From: an uncultured Bacteroidales bacterium
GTDB taxonomy: Bacteria; Bacteroidota; Bacteroidia; Bacteroidales; UBA932
Assembly (NCBI GenBank): GCA_944326265.1
Contig: CALVDE010000003.1
Location: 62,001 to 126,000 of the forward strand
DNA length: 64,000 nucleotides
Direction: 5' to 3'
Part shown: positions 36,259-45,370 of the stretch, piece by piece
Numbering within the stretch: the stretch's first letter is position 1
How the letters are laid out: each line of letters begins with the position of its first letter
Program-made: the position numbers and the translations under genes
Notes under the pieces: model-generated
What the model was told of the DNA's origin: nothing
Seen by the model: only the letters and a program-made list of their open reading frames with translations
Databases searched by the model: none

Positions 36259-37440
36259 TTATAAAAGTAATGAATTGAGTGCGTCCGTATGATCAAAAAA
36301 GAATTTATATATCGATGTCTCATTTGCAACGTTATGAATAATAGTTGCCTTATATACCATAAAGTAAATATGCGTATAGGCAACAATACATAAAACCCAA
36401 AATGCTATATTATTTCTTATACTGTACAGATAATACAAAAGATATGCGGTAAGAGGTAACTTGAAGATGGTGAAGTAGCCGATAGGTCTGATGAATATAT
36501 GAGATGTATTGACAAATAAATTATACAAGTAAGTTCCAATGAGGAATAAGAGGAAGTATATCGGTAGATACTTGTCGTCTTTATAGTAGTCCCTCATTCC
36601 TGGATAAAACCAAATAATGGCAATGTCGATAACAAGCAGTCCAATTCTGCTTGGTCCCCATGCAGTGTCCCTCAGTCCCTCACTGACCATCCTACCTATT
36701 TCCTGGGAGTATCTGTCATATCCTAAGAAAGCAAGAAGCCCGTCAAGGTTCGTCATGATGTGCAGCCATGTGGGGGTTGAGCCTATTATAATGCACAGGA
36801 GGAGTATCAGTAAGAGAATTTTATTATTTTCTAATTTGTAATCTTTAAAGAAGATGAAGTATACGGGAAGCAGAATGAGTGCAGACCTGTGCATCGTCGT
36901 TGCCAGCAGAATGCCTGCGGCATAATACCAGAATTTTTTCTTAACAATAAACTCGACAAGAAAGACGAAAAAACACATCACGATGCATTGACGTATGCCG
37001 TTCATCCAATTTAAAAAATAGGGACCCAGCATAATAAGAAGACCGATATATGGAAGCAGATACTTCCGGTCCCGCAGAGCATAGTATATGAAACCTATTT
37101 GAAGTATGGCTAAAAAAGCGAAGTAGAAAAAAAAGTGGAATCCAGAATTGGCGAATGCGTTTGTAATAAACAAAAATCCAGATTCAAATGTCTCTTTTGT
37201 CGGATGTCCTGTATGTTGAATCCTTAGATACTCACTAAGATACGACAAGTGGTCAACGCCAACATTATACCTGGCACCCGCAATGAACCCAAAAAGGAGG
37301 AGCGACATCACTATTTCCAGACTCCAGAAAGATATTTGAGTTCCATATCCGCAAGCGATAGTCTCTCTTTTAGAAATGTTATCTGCAAGCAGATATAACA
37401 TTAATGCGGTAAAAGTATAAACAATCAGACTTAAAATCAT
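36259..37440 (-). CDS. wzy: EpsG-family membrane protein, probable repeat-unit polymerase (Wzy)
   Basis: A 393-residue membrane protein with about 11 hydrophobic segments. The EpsG-type pattern is present: GFIAGARYNVGVDHLSYLSEY near residue 55, FESGFLFITNAF, and GIRQCIVMCFFVFL followed by HRSALILLPVYF. Family members link repeat units at the periplasmic face. It is the only polymerase candidate in the locus and sits beside the flippase gene, which supports the Wzx/Wzy route. AT-rich like its neighbours. Confidence 0.85.
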   Translation of the reverse strand: MILSLIVYTFTALMLYLLADNISKRETIACGYGTQISFWSLEIVMSLLLFGFIAGARYNVGVDHLSYLSEYLRIQHTGHPTKETFESGFLFITNAFANSGFHFFFYFAFLAILQIGFIYYALRDRKYLLPYIGLLIMLGPYFLNWMNGIRQCIVMCFFVFLVEFIVKKKFWYYAAGILLATTMHRSALILLPVYFIFFKDYKLENNKILLLILLLCIIIGSTPTWLHIMTNLDGLLAFLGYDRYSQEIGRMVSEGLRDTAWGPSRIGLLVIDIAIIWFYPGMRDYYKDDKYLPIYFLLFLIGTYLYNLFVNTSHIFIRPIGYFTIFKLPLTAYLLYYLYSIRNNIAFWVLCIVAYTHIYFMVYKATIIHNVANETSIYKFFFDHTDALNSLLL

Positions 37441-37473
37441 AGTATTAAAATGTTGCGATTAGTGTAACGCAGC

Positions 37474-38904
37474 CTAATTTTTATTACTTTTCAGGTATTT
37501 AAGTCTTAGATTTTTAATAAGCTTGACTAACTGTAGTTTGCTGTTCATTATGCAAAGGATAGCAGCGTTGATAACCAGCATGCATAAAATACGGTGAGTT
37601 AGTTCTACGTGCATGTAGACTAAGCAGAAACATATTAAAACAGTTATAATCAGTAGTGATAAAAATTTATTTGGTAATGCTAAATAACCTTTCTTCTTTG
37701 TGATATATGACATTAGTAGATACGTAATTATTCTTGAGGTTGCTAAACTTATAGGAAGAGTCAGTACACCTAATACAGGTAGGGTAATTAATAATAAGAT
37801 AATATTTAATATACTGCCGACAACATAGGATATACCGGTATATTTTGTATCACGACTTAATGATATGCCTGAAGAAGCCATGGGAAAAAGCAGATATACT
37901 GACATGGGAAGACACAGCATAGTAAAATATACAGCGGCATCTGTGTAGTTTGGATTACTTAGCAGTGTGATTATTTCTTTTGAAAGAAGGGAAAAGGTAC
38001 ATGATACGAGACATAAAACGCAGATGAAGGTCAAGAATAATCGTTTTACCTCTGTCTGAAATCCACTTTCAGAATAATGTTCATAAAGAAAAGGTGACCA
38101 TACATTGTTGAGGGCCGTTCCAATTAGAGTGAATACTGAGGCTAGTTGCAGAGCTACAGAATAAATACCTAGATCGGTCAACGATATATATTTCCCTACC
38201 AGTATCTGACCTAGGGAAGAGTCCATCCATCCGGCCAAAATCGCAGGTAATAATGGAACACTGAAAATTAAAGCTCGTTTTAAGTATTTCCAGTTAAAAT
38301 TAAAAGATATATATTCCTTATTCACAAATCCGAAATAGATTATTGAGTATATTTCGGATATTAATGTCGCTAAAAAGAAACCTACAATGCCTATTCTTAA
38401 AATGACGATAGTGTAGATTGCGATTGTCAATTGTATAATTAAGCTGGTAATTGTACCGATTGAAAATAAAATAGGTTTCTTTTTGAATCGTGTCAGAATT
38501 GAAAAGTAGGAGACAATGCTGCCAGCCGGAATAGTCATTAGCAATAATAAGAAGCTCAGTCCATAATCTTCATCCAGTCCCAGAACTGTCACTCTCCAAA
38601 AGTCCCTTGTTAAAATCATAATTAACATAATACCGACGGACAGTGTTAGTATAGACCAGAATCCTGTGGACACTAAGATTTTTCTATTAATGCTATTCTC
38701 ATAGTAATCACGGGCAATACCCGAGTGTATATTTAAATTGGAAACCAAATCAATAATACCCTTTACTGATACTAGCATAGCCATTGCTCCATATTCCTCT
38801 CGAGTCAGGATGTTCGTGTAGACAGGCATAAGCAGTACGGCAGCTATTTTACTGATAACAGATGCCATGCCATATATTATGAAGTCTCTGAAAAATCTCC
38901 ACAT
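37474..38904 (-). CDS. wzx: Wzx-type polysaccharide flippase
   Basis: A 476-residue MOP-superfamily membrane protein with about 12-14 hydrophobic segments. The N terminus, FFRDFIIYGMASVISKIAAVLLMPVYTNILTREEYGAMAML, is typical of Wzx/RfbX and RkpR-like flippases. It would move undecaprenyl-linked repeat units to the periplasm. It lies between the polymerase gene and a glycosyltransferase gene in the AT-rich centre of the capsule locus. Confidence 0.92.
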   Translation of the reverse strand: MWRFFRDFIIYGMASVISKIAAVLLMPVYTNILTREEYGAMAMLVSVKGIIDLVSNLNIHSGIARDYYENSINRKILVSTGFWSILTLSVGIMLIMILTRDFWRVTVLGLDEDYGLSFLLLLMTIPAGSIVSYFSILTRFKKKPILFSIGTITSLIIQLTIAIYTIVILRIGIVGFFLATLISEIYSIIYFGFVNKEYISFNFNWKYLKRALIFSVPLLPAILAGWMDSSLGQILVGKYISLTDLGIYSVALQLASVFTLIGTALNNVWSPFLYEHYSESGFQTEVKRLFLTFICVLCLVSCTFSLLSKEIITLLSNPNYTDAAVYFTMLCLPMSVYLLFPMASSGISLSRDTKYTGISYVVGSILNIILLLITLPVLGVLTLPISLATSRIITYLLMSYITKKKGYLALPNKFLSLLIITVLICFCLVYMHVELTHRILCMLVINAAILCIMNSKLQLVKLIKNLRLKYLKSNKN

Positions 38905-38913
38905 CTTTATTGG

Positions 38914-40062
38914 CTATCTTTGATATGCCTCAATCCAGTCTTTTATACATTCGGACCACGTGTTTTTTCGCCCTGCTATTGTATTGTTTTGAAGCATTGT
39001 GGAAAACGAACTATAATGGTCAACTACATTTTTAAGTTCACCGCAGGCGCTTTCAATAGAGTTCACGGCAATTGCTTGAAATCCATCATTATTCAGGGAT
39101 TCTGGGTAATTGTCTAGCCATTTACCGTATAATACAATAGAACCTGCGCATAAACATTCTACAATACTACGGGAGAAAGCGTCAAATATTGAAAGTTGTA
39201 GCACAATGTCTGTTGCATATCTAAAAGATGCAATTTCTTCATCTGATAGAAAGCGTCCTTTAATCATTGTGTATGAGTATCCACAATTATATAATGCTGT
39301 TTCAGTTTGTTCTGTATAATTATTATCGAAACCACGCGTCATTATGGCTAATAAATGAATCTTGTCTTTCAAGTAATTATTTTGTTTTAATGCATTTATA
39401 ATTTTTAAATGTTGGTGAAGAGGTTTCCCGCTATAACCGATAAGGACAGAAAATTTGTCTGTCGGTATATTCCATTGTGCTTTTATTTCAGAACGGTCTT
39501 TGTTGCTCATTAAGTTGTATAAGTAATCAAGGGCCGCAGAGCCTAAACGTGCTGGGAGTAGTTTATTGGCAATTCCAGGAAGGTTGACTGCCAATAGATT
39601 GAAATATGTTTCAGAGTTAAGTATATAATCTATGTCATTAATAAAGTGATTTAGCTTGTAGCGGTACAATTTATTAGAATAACATATTTTAGATTGTGAT
39701 AGCTCACCACCCCAGAAAGAGACATATAGTTTTTTACAATGAGGCTTGAGATTTTTAGATAAAACGACAGATGGAACTATCCAGTGACATTGGATAATAT
39801 CATAATATTTTTCTTTAATAAAATTGTCAAGACACTTTGCATTATAAAAAGGAGTGATTATGTTTCTGAGACCCTTTATTTTTGTATACCAAGGTTTTCC
39901 CACAGTCGTTACAGAATCATAATATCTGTAATCGTAATTTTGCCTGTTTGATGGATAAAACTCAAAAACATCAATGCTTACATTCATTGAACTTTTCAGC
40001 CATTTTGCCATATTGTAAATAAATACATCTTTGGCAGTACCTACGACTAATAATAATTTCAT
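38914..40062 (-). CDS. Glycosyltransferase (GT4-like)
   Basis: A 382-residue GT-B glycosyltransferase. The N-terminal domain begins MKLLLVVGTAKDVFIYNMAKWL; the C-terminal domain has VLIGYSGKPLHQHLKIINAL and VLQLSIFDAFSRSIVECLCAGSIVLYG, the last being the donor-binding ...EC(L/A)CAG motif. Sugar donor and acceptor are not predictable. The start overlaps the stop of the nucleotidyltransferase gene by 4 bases. Confidence 0.85.
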   Translation of the reverse strand: MKLLLVVGTAKDVFIYNMAKWLKSSMNVSIDVFEFYPSNRQNYDYRYYDSVTTVGKPWYTKIKGLRNIITPFYNAKCLDNFIKEKYYDIIQCHWIVPSVVLSKNLKPHCKKLYVSFWGGELSQSKICYSNKLYRYKLNHFINDIDYILNSETYFNLLAVNLPGIANKLLPARLGSAALDYLYNLMSNKDRSEIKAQWNIPTDKFSVLIGYSGKPLHQHLKIINALKQNNYLKDKIHLLAIMTRGFDNNYTEQTETALYNCGYSYTMIKGRFLSDEEIASFRYATDIVLQLSIFDAFSRSIVECLCAGSIVLYGKWLDNYPESLNNDGFQAIAVNSIESACGELKNVVDHYSSFSTMLQNNTIAGRKNTWSECIKDWIEAYQR

Positions 40063-41123
40063 TGCTGTATCAGTTTTAAGTATTCATCCCAATTGCCCAT
40101 ATCCATCCAATCGGATTGACTTATTGGATAGACTCCTACTTTTCTGTTTTCAAGTCTTAATTTTTCCATTAAACTGGTAATATGATAGAACCCTTCGGGG
40201 ATGTCATGGAGGAGTGAAGGTTCAAGGATATAAAGCCCAGTATTTATTTTGAATGACAGGCTCGGATTTTCTTTAATAGATTTAAGTAATCCGTTTTCAC
40301 CTGTTTCTATCGTCCCATACGGGATAGAAAAAGTTTTAACAGCAGCAACGACTGTTAGTTCGTTTTGATTTTGTCTATGATATTCCAATATACTGGCAAA
40401 GTCTTCATATACCATTATGTCGCAATTGGAGACGAAGAATGTTGTATGAAGTACGTCTTTCAGTAATCTTAGACTGCCGGCAGTTCCCTGTGGGCTATTT
40501 TCTTGAAAATAAGAGATATTATAAGAGCTATTATGAATAAAATCAAAGTAGTTTTTTATTACATCTGCTTTATAATTTACGGATATATGAAATTGAGAGC
40601 ATCCATAGCTAACAAATTTGTCCATTATTGTCTCAATGATTGTTTTTTCACCTATCGGTATAAGAGGTTTAGGATAAATATTTGTTAATGGTGCTAAGCG
40701 AGAGCCTTTCCCTCCAGCCATAATCACGACTGGTAGATTTAATTGTGTCTTGGGATACTCTTTTTTTGTGCTAAATAAATCCGACCAAAAATATACATTT
40801 ACAAGAGCTCCATTTTCATCAACTACAGGCATGCATTCAGCACGTAGACGGGACATTTCCTGTTTTATATTATCGATAGATTCATATGGACTAGCATATA
40901 TTTTGTTTACATCTAGAATATTTCCAATAGAATCATTTAAATTAATATTTTTAATAATAGCACGTTGAATATCGCCTATTGTAAGCATTCCTTTAAAATG
41001 GTTGTTAGAAAAGACAAAAAGAGTTTTTGTCTTTTCAGAGTCCATTTTTTTTAAAGCTGTAATAATATTCTCAGCAATATCTATTATTCGGCTACTTGCA
41101 AGATGCCCCAATTTGTCATTCAT
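40059..41123 (-). CDS. CBS-domain nucleotidyltransferase, PtmE-like
   Basis: A 354-residue fusion: two CBS motifs at about residues 5-115 and a sugar-1-phosphate nucleotidyltransferase from about 125 to the end, with the pyrophosphorylase signature VVIMAGGKGSRLAPLTNIYPKPLIPIG. This layout is that of PtmE, which makes GDP-GlcN in the Campylobacter legionaminic acid route. The three genes upstream (acetyltransferase, aminotransferase, 4,6-dehydratase) match other early steps of that route, but synthase and CMP-transfer genes are missing. An NDP-activated diamino sugar is therefore the likely product. Confidence 0.82.
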   Translation of the reverse strand: MNDKLGHLASSRIIDIAENIITALKKMDSEKTKTLFVFSNNHFKGMLTIGDIQRAIIKNINLNDSIGNILDVNKIYASPYESIDNIKQEMSRLRAECMPVVDENGALVNVYFWSDLFSTKKEYPKTQLNLPVVIMAGGKGSRLAPLTNIYPKPLIPIGEKTIIETIMDKFVSYGCSQFHISVNYKADVIKNYFDFIHNSSYNISYFQENSPQGTAGSLRLLKDVLHTTFFVSNCDIMVYEDFASILEYHRQNQNELTVVAAVKTFSIPYGTIETGENGLLKSIKENPSLSFKINTGLYILEPSLLHDIPEGFYHITSLMEKLRLENRKVGVYPISQSDWMDMGNWDEYLKLIQQ

Positions 41124-41142
41124 AAGTTAGATTTGAAAATTA

Positions 41143-41763
41143 TTAATGGAGTTTGTGAGCTGGATTACCGACCCATACTTCATTATTGGGTATGGATTTT
41201 GTTACAACTGCACCGGCGCCAATGATTGAATTATCGCCTATTATTAAATCTGGTAAAACAGTACTATTCGCACCAATATATACATTTTTACCGATAGAAA
41301 CACGACCAAGTATTACAGACATCGGAGCAACATTTGAAAATGAGCCAATTTGGACATCATGATCTATAGAACAACCTGCATGAATTCTTACGAAATTACC
41401 AATTTCTGCGTTTGTGCTTATACGAGCATTTGGATATATAATAGTTCCTATAGAGCCTATCGAGGAGTAAGATGATATCCTTGCTGTAGAACTGATAAGG
41501 TTTGCAAATTGAAATCCACAACTGGAGTATAATTGATATAATTTAAATTTTAGTTTAGGATTATCCGGGGTAATGAGAATCGGTATATTACGATATTTTG
41601 CGGCCAGTAGATTAGCATCATTGTCCGTGCCAATGATGGGATATGACATTATTTTTTTTTCTTTAATATTATTGTCAATTATACCTACAATGTCAATATT
41701 CTCCTCCTCGCATATCTCAATTATTTGTGGGAATCCACCTACTAAAATTAATCTTTTATCCAT
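41143..41763 (-). CDS. NeuD-family sugar O/N-acetyltransferase
   Basis: A 206-residue protein. The N-terminal Rossmann-like part (LILVGGFPQIIEICEEENIDIVGIIDNN) binds the sugar nucleotide; residues 85-200 form a left-handed beta helix of hexapeptide repeats (IGNFVRIHAGCSIDHDVQIG, IGKNVYIGANSTVLPD). This is the PglD/NeuD layout. With the adjacent aminotransferase and dehydratase it probably acetylates a 4-amino-4,6-dideoxy sugar. The start region overlaps the aminotransferase stop by 8 bases. Confidence 0.88.
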   Translation of the reverse strand: MDKRLILVGGFPQIIEICEEENIDIVGIIDNNIKEKKIMSYPIIGTDNDANLLAAKYRNIPILITPDNPKLKFKLYQLYSSCGFQFANLISSTARISSYSSIGSIGTIIYPNARISTNAEIGNFVRIHAGCSIDHDVQIGSFSNVAPMSVILGRVSIGKNVYIGANSTVLPDLIIGDNSIIGAGAVVTKSIPNNEVWVGNPAHKLH

Positions 41764-42886
41764 TAATGCATATGTTTAATGTGTCTACAATATAATCAAT
41801 ATCATCATGCCCTAATTTCGCATACATCGGTAATGTTATTTCATGCTCAGTAACATAATCTGTGTTTGGTAAGTAGGAAGGGTAATTTTTGTATATGGAA
41901 AATCTATGGATTGCAGGATAATGAACACTGGTTTGCACACCGGTGCTATGAATTAAATTTCTGATATCATCTCTTTTTTTCTTGTCAGTAGTTACTATTA
42001 CCGGCATGATATAATTGGAGACAAATTCTTTATTATCTGCGAACGGTATAATAATATTTTCAATATTTGATAGTTTCTCAAGGTAGTATTGACGGACTTG
42101 CGCTCTTTGCTCCAAATCAGGTTTTAGCTTTTTTAATTGCTCAATTGCAATAGAGGCTCTGATGTCATCAAGACGGAAATTATAGCCTAACTCTACAATA
42201 TCATAGGATGTAGCATGCCCACCCGCTCTTTGGTATGACATTGTTGTCATGCCGTGAGAGCGAAGTAGGCGTGCTTTATTGGCCATTTCTTCATTATTAG
42301 TGATGAACATCCCCCCCTCACCGGTACTTATGTTTTTGTTTGAGAAAAAACTGAATGCAGCGCAATCACCAATAGTGCCCAACTTTTTCCCATTGTATTC
42401 TGATAATGGACCGTGACATGCGTCTTCAATTACTTTGAGATGATGCTTATTCGCTATCTGCATTATTTCGTCCATTTTAGCCGGAAAACCTGCCATATGG
42501 ACAACTATTATTGCTTTTGTTTTAGGCGTTATTTTTTTCTCAATATCACAAGGATCAATATTAATATGTTGCGGGCCGACTATATCTGCGAATACAGGAG
42601 TTGCACCTACATATCGAATGCAATTTACAGAGGCAGCAAAAGTCAAAGAGGGTACAATCACTTCGTCGCCAGGTCCTAAGCCACATACAAGGCAGCATAA
42701 ATGAAGGGAATCAGTACAATTGGAAACACTGACGGCGTATTTTACGCTAAACATTTCAGTGAACATCTTCTCCAGTTCTGCGCATTTTGGGCCTGTAGAT
42801 ATCCATCCACTTTTAATTGTTTCAACTGCAGCATTAGCTTCTTTGTCGTCGAAATTTAAATTGAAAAGAGGTATTTTGTAGGTCAT
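41756..42886 (-). CDS. DegT-family sugar-nucleotide 4-aminotransferase (PglE/LegC-like)
   Basis: A 376-residue PLP enzyme. Recognisable blocks: IKSGWISTGPKCAELEKMF, SNCTDSLHLCCLV, DEVIVPSLTFAASVNCI, VIEDACHGPLSEYNGKKLG, and SFFSNKNISTGEGGM with the PLP lysine. It would add an amino group to the 4-keto sugar made by the dehydratase encoded just upstream (17-base gap). The order dehydratase, aminotransferase, acetyltransferase, nucleotidyltransferase is consistent with synthesis of a 2,4-diamino-2,4,6-trideoxy sugar. Confidence 0.9.
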   Translation of the reverse strand: MTYKIPLFNLNFDDKEANAAVETIKSGWISTGPKCAELEKMFTEMFSVKYAVSVSNCTDSLHLCCLVCGLGPGDEVIVPSLTFAASVNCIRYVGATPVFADIVGPQHINIDPCDIEKKITPKTKAIIVVHMAGFPAKMDEIMQIANKHHLKVIEDACHGPLSEYNGKKLGTIGDCAAFSFFSNKNISTGEGGMFITNNEEMANKARLLRSHGMTTMSYQRAGGHATSYDIVELGYNFRLDDIRASIAIEQLKKLKPDLEQRAQVRQYYLEKLSNIENIIIPFADNKEFVSNYIMPVIVTTDKKKRDDIRNLIHSTGVQTSVHYPAIHRFSIYKNYPSYLPNTDYVTEHEITLPMYAKLGHDDIDYIVDTLNICING

Positions 42887-42903
42887 AGTTGTTCTGAATT
42901 TTA

Positions 42904-44112
42904 TTACATTTTTTGATCTAGATTTTTCCCTTTTTCTTCATGTTCGAAATTGGGAATATATTGTTTTATAGTCAATACAACATCTTCTTTTGTAAAAGAG
43001 GGATTTGAAAAAACATGTTTTATTCTGTTAAAGAACTCTTCAATTTCATCGAGAGGGCGGATTTTTATATTTTCAATTACGCCAAGACCATGGAATCTGG
43101 ACATATTTAATGTTTCTCCTGGAACAAAGAATTCTTCGTACGCTTTTTCTCCAGTGGTGTCACTTTTAAAATATACAACTGGATAAACAGTGCTGTTATA
43201 TGGCATGTTTGCGGCAAATTCTTTGGCATCTTCGTCATTGTCAAATTCTTTTTTTGTAAAACCCAATGCTGTCACGAAATCATCACAAATGCTGCTGAAC
43301 GTACGCATTTGCTCTTTTCTTAATTTAGGAAAGAAGATGTCCCTATTATTACCCAAAATACATGCTAATAAGCATATTTGCCCGCTTTCTTCAGGAGAGA
43401 CAAAATATCGTTTTACATCGCATGGTGCGGTAAGCGGCTGCTTTTTCATTATTCTTTCCAGCCATCCTTGTGGCAATGAACCGTTTGAAAAAGCTACGTT
43501 TGCAAATCGTGCAGTTGTTACTTTAAATTTGGAAGAATATGACATTATTATATCTTCCATAATTCGTTTGCTTGCACCCATTATATTAACGGGGTTTGCC
43601 GCTTTGTCAGTTGAAACGCAAAAAAAGTGTTTGGGTGGGTATTCTGAAATAAGGTCAAGTAGATGCTTGGCTTTTATGTCATTATTTTCGATAAGAGCCT
43701 CTACGCTATATTTATCTTTTTCACTACGAACATGTTTGTGAGCAGAAAAATTTGCAATTATATCAAATCCTTTTTCGGCCCTGAAAATTCTTTCAAAAAT
43801 AGGATCGGAAAAATTTAATGTGTACGTTCTATATTCTGTGGGAATGTACAATTTATATGTAGAACGTAAATCTCGTGTTAGCTCAGCAAGCCCATTCTCG
43901 TTTAAATCAACAACAATCAATTTAGACGGCTTAAAAGGTAGTAGGGATTTAATAAATGATGAGCCTATAGATCCTGCTCCTCCAATAACACATACACTCG
44001 CACCATTTATTTCGTTATGTAATCTATCTTTATTGTCTTCAATGTCGTGCGCAAATAAACTTTCTTGGCGATTAATGACATATTCTGAAATGAAATTTTT
44101 TAAATTTATCAT
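42904..44112 (-). CDS. NDP-HexNAc 4,6-dehydratase (CapD/PglF/LegB-like)
   Basis: A 402-residue soluble short-chain dehydratase. The NAD-binding motif is VIGGAGSIGSSFIKSL near residue 42; the active-site region is VSTDKAANPVNIMGASKR, with Met in place of the usual catalytic Tyr, as in PglF/WbpM-type 4,6-dehydratases; IANFSAHKHVRSEKDKYS is also family-like. It lacks the N-terminal membrane domain of full-length PglF. It begins the AT-rich sector; the next upstream gene (wecC) is GC-rich. Confidence 0.87.
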   Translation of the reverse strand: MINLKNFISEYVINRQESLFAHDIEDNKDRLHNEINGASVCVIGGAGSIGSSFIKSLLPFKPSKLIVVDLNENGLAELTRDLRSTYKLYIPTEYRTYTLNFSDPIFERIFRAEKGFDIIANFSAHKHVRSEKDKYSVEALIENNDIKAKHLLDLISEYPPKHFFCVSTDKAANPVNIMGASKRIMEDIIMSYSSKFKVTTARFANVAFSNGSLPQGWLERIMKKQPLTAPCDVKRYFVSPEESGQICLLACILGNNRDIFFPKLRKEQMRTFSSICDDFVTALGFTKKEFDNDEDAKEFAANMPYNSTVYPVVYFKSDTTGEKAYEEFFVPGETLNMSRFHGLGVIENIKIRPLDEIEEFFNRIKHVFSNPSFTKEDVVLTIKQYIPNFEHEEKGKNLDQKM

Positions 44113-44149
44113 AATTGCTACTGATGCTTAGGGGCGTGAGATTGAGTTG

Positions 44150-45358
44150 TTAATTCTTGCGGTAGATGCCGCAGAAGTCGAGGATGATTTTGTCGTTGCG
44201 CCAGGGCAGGGTCTTGAAGGGGTCGTGGGCGACGAGCATCACTACGATGTCGGCGCGGTCGTAGGCTTCCCTGTAGTCGGTGAGCTTGAAGACGTTGTGC
44301 GAGGTAATGTTGGGCTCTACGACCATGATGTCGGCGTTGTTGCAGCTCTGCATGACCTTGGTGATGATGTATTTGGCAGGGGACTCACGCAGGTCGTCGA
44401 TGTTGGGCTTGAAGGCCAGGCCCATCATGGCCACTTTGGGCTTGCGGTGGTGGTCCAGTTCGAACTGGAGCATGGTCCGCTGCACTTTCTCGGCGCACCA
44501 GAAGGACTTGTAGTTGTTGATTTCACGGGCGCTGGCGATGAGTTTCGACTCTGCCGGGAAATCGGCGGTGATGAAGTAAGGGTCCACGGCTATGCAGTGA
44601 CCTCCTACACCGCATCCGGGCCAGAGGATGTTGACGCGGGGATGCTTGTTGGCCAGAGTGATGAGTTCCCAGACGTTGATACCGGCTTTCTCGCAGATGA
44701 TGGACAGTTCGTTGGCGAATGCTATCTGCACGTCGCGCGAGGAGTTCTCGGTGAGCTTGCACATCTCGGCTGTCTTGGCGTTGGTGCGGTGCAGGGTGCC
44801 CTGTACGAACTGTGAGTAGAATGCGATGGCCTTGTCGGTCGATGCCTCGTCGATGCCGCCGATGACACGGTCGTTGTGTACGAGCTCGTAGATGACGTTG
44901 CCGGGAAGCACACGCTCGGGGCAGTAGGCTATGTATATTTTCCCTTTGAGTTCGGGACGCTCGCTGAAGATGAGCCGGGCCATCTGCTCAGTGGTGCCTA
45001 CGGGTGACGTGGATTCGATGACATAGAGGTCGCCTTCCTTGAGGCAGGGGATGACGGCGCGTGTGGCTGCCTCCACATACGATGTGTCGGGCTCATGGTC
45101 TCCCTTGAACGGGGTAGGGACGACCATGAAGTATGCGTCGCATATTTCGGGTTTCCCTACGGCTTTCAGTGCTCCCGAGGCTATCACTTCCTGCAGCATG
45201 GACTCAAGGCCCGGCTCGATGATGTGGAGCTTGCCGGCGTTGGTCTTGGCTACGACATCCGGATTGACATCCACTCCTGTTACTTGTACTCCGTGTTTGG
45301 CAGCGATGATGGCTGTCGGAAGGCCTATGTATCCGAGGCCCATAAAACATGCTTTCAT
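44150..45358 (-). CDS. wecC: UDP-N-acetyl-D-mannosamine dehydrogenase
   Basis: A 402-residue NAD-dependent UDP-sugar 6-dehydrogenase. The N-terminal Rossmann motif is MGLGYIGLPTA; PTPFKGDHEPDTSYVE, ESTSPVGTTEQMA, AYCPERVLPGNVIYELVHNDRVIGG, the KLTENSSRDVQIAFANELS block, and WPGCGVGGHCIAVDP with the catalytic cysteine closely follow E. coli WecC. Product: UDP-ManNAcA for the WecG-like transferase. The partner wecB is more than 20 kb away at the other end of the operon. GC-rich, unlike the next gene in the operon. Confidence 0.95.
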   Translation of the reverse strand: MKACFMGLGYIGLPTAIIAAKHGVQVTGVDVNPDVVAKTNAGKLHIIEPGLESMLQEVIASGALKAVGKPEICDAYFMVVPTPFKGDHEPDTSYVEAATRAVIPCLKEGDLYVIESTSPVGTTEQMARLIFSERPELKGKIYIAYCPERVLPGNVIYELVHNDRVIGGIDEASTDKAIAFYSQFVQGTLHRTNAKTAEMCKLTENSSRDVQIAFANELSIICEKAGINVWELITLANKHPRVNILWPGCGVGGHCIAVDPYFITADFPAESKLIASAREINNYKSFWCAEKVQRTMLQFELDHHRKPKVAMMGLAFKPNIDDLRESPAKYIITKVMQSCNNADIMVVEPNITSHNVFKLTDYREAYDRADIVVMLVAHDPFKTLPWRNDKIILDFCGIYRKN

Positions 45359-45370
45359 ATATTTTAATCT

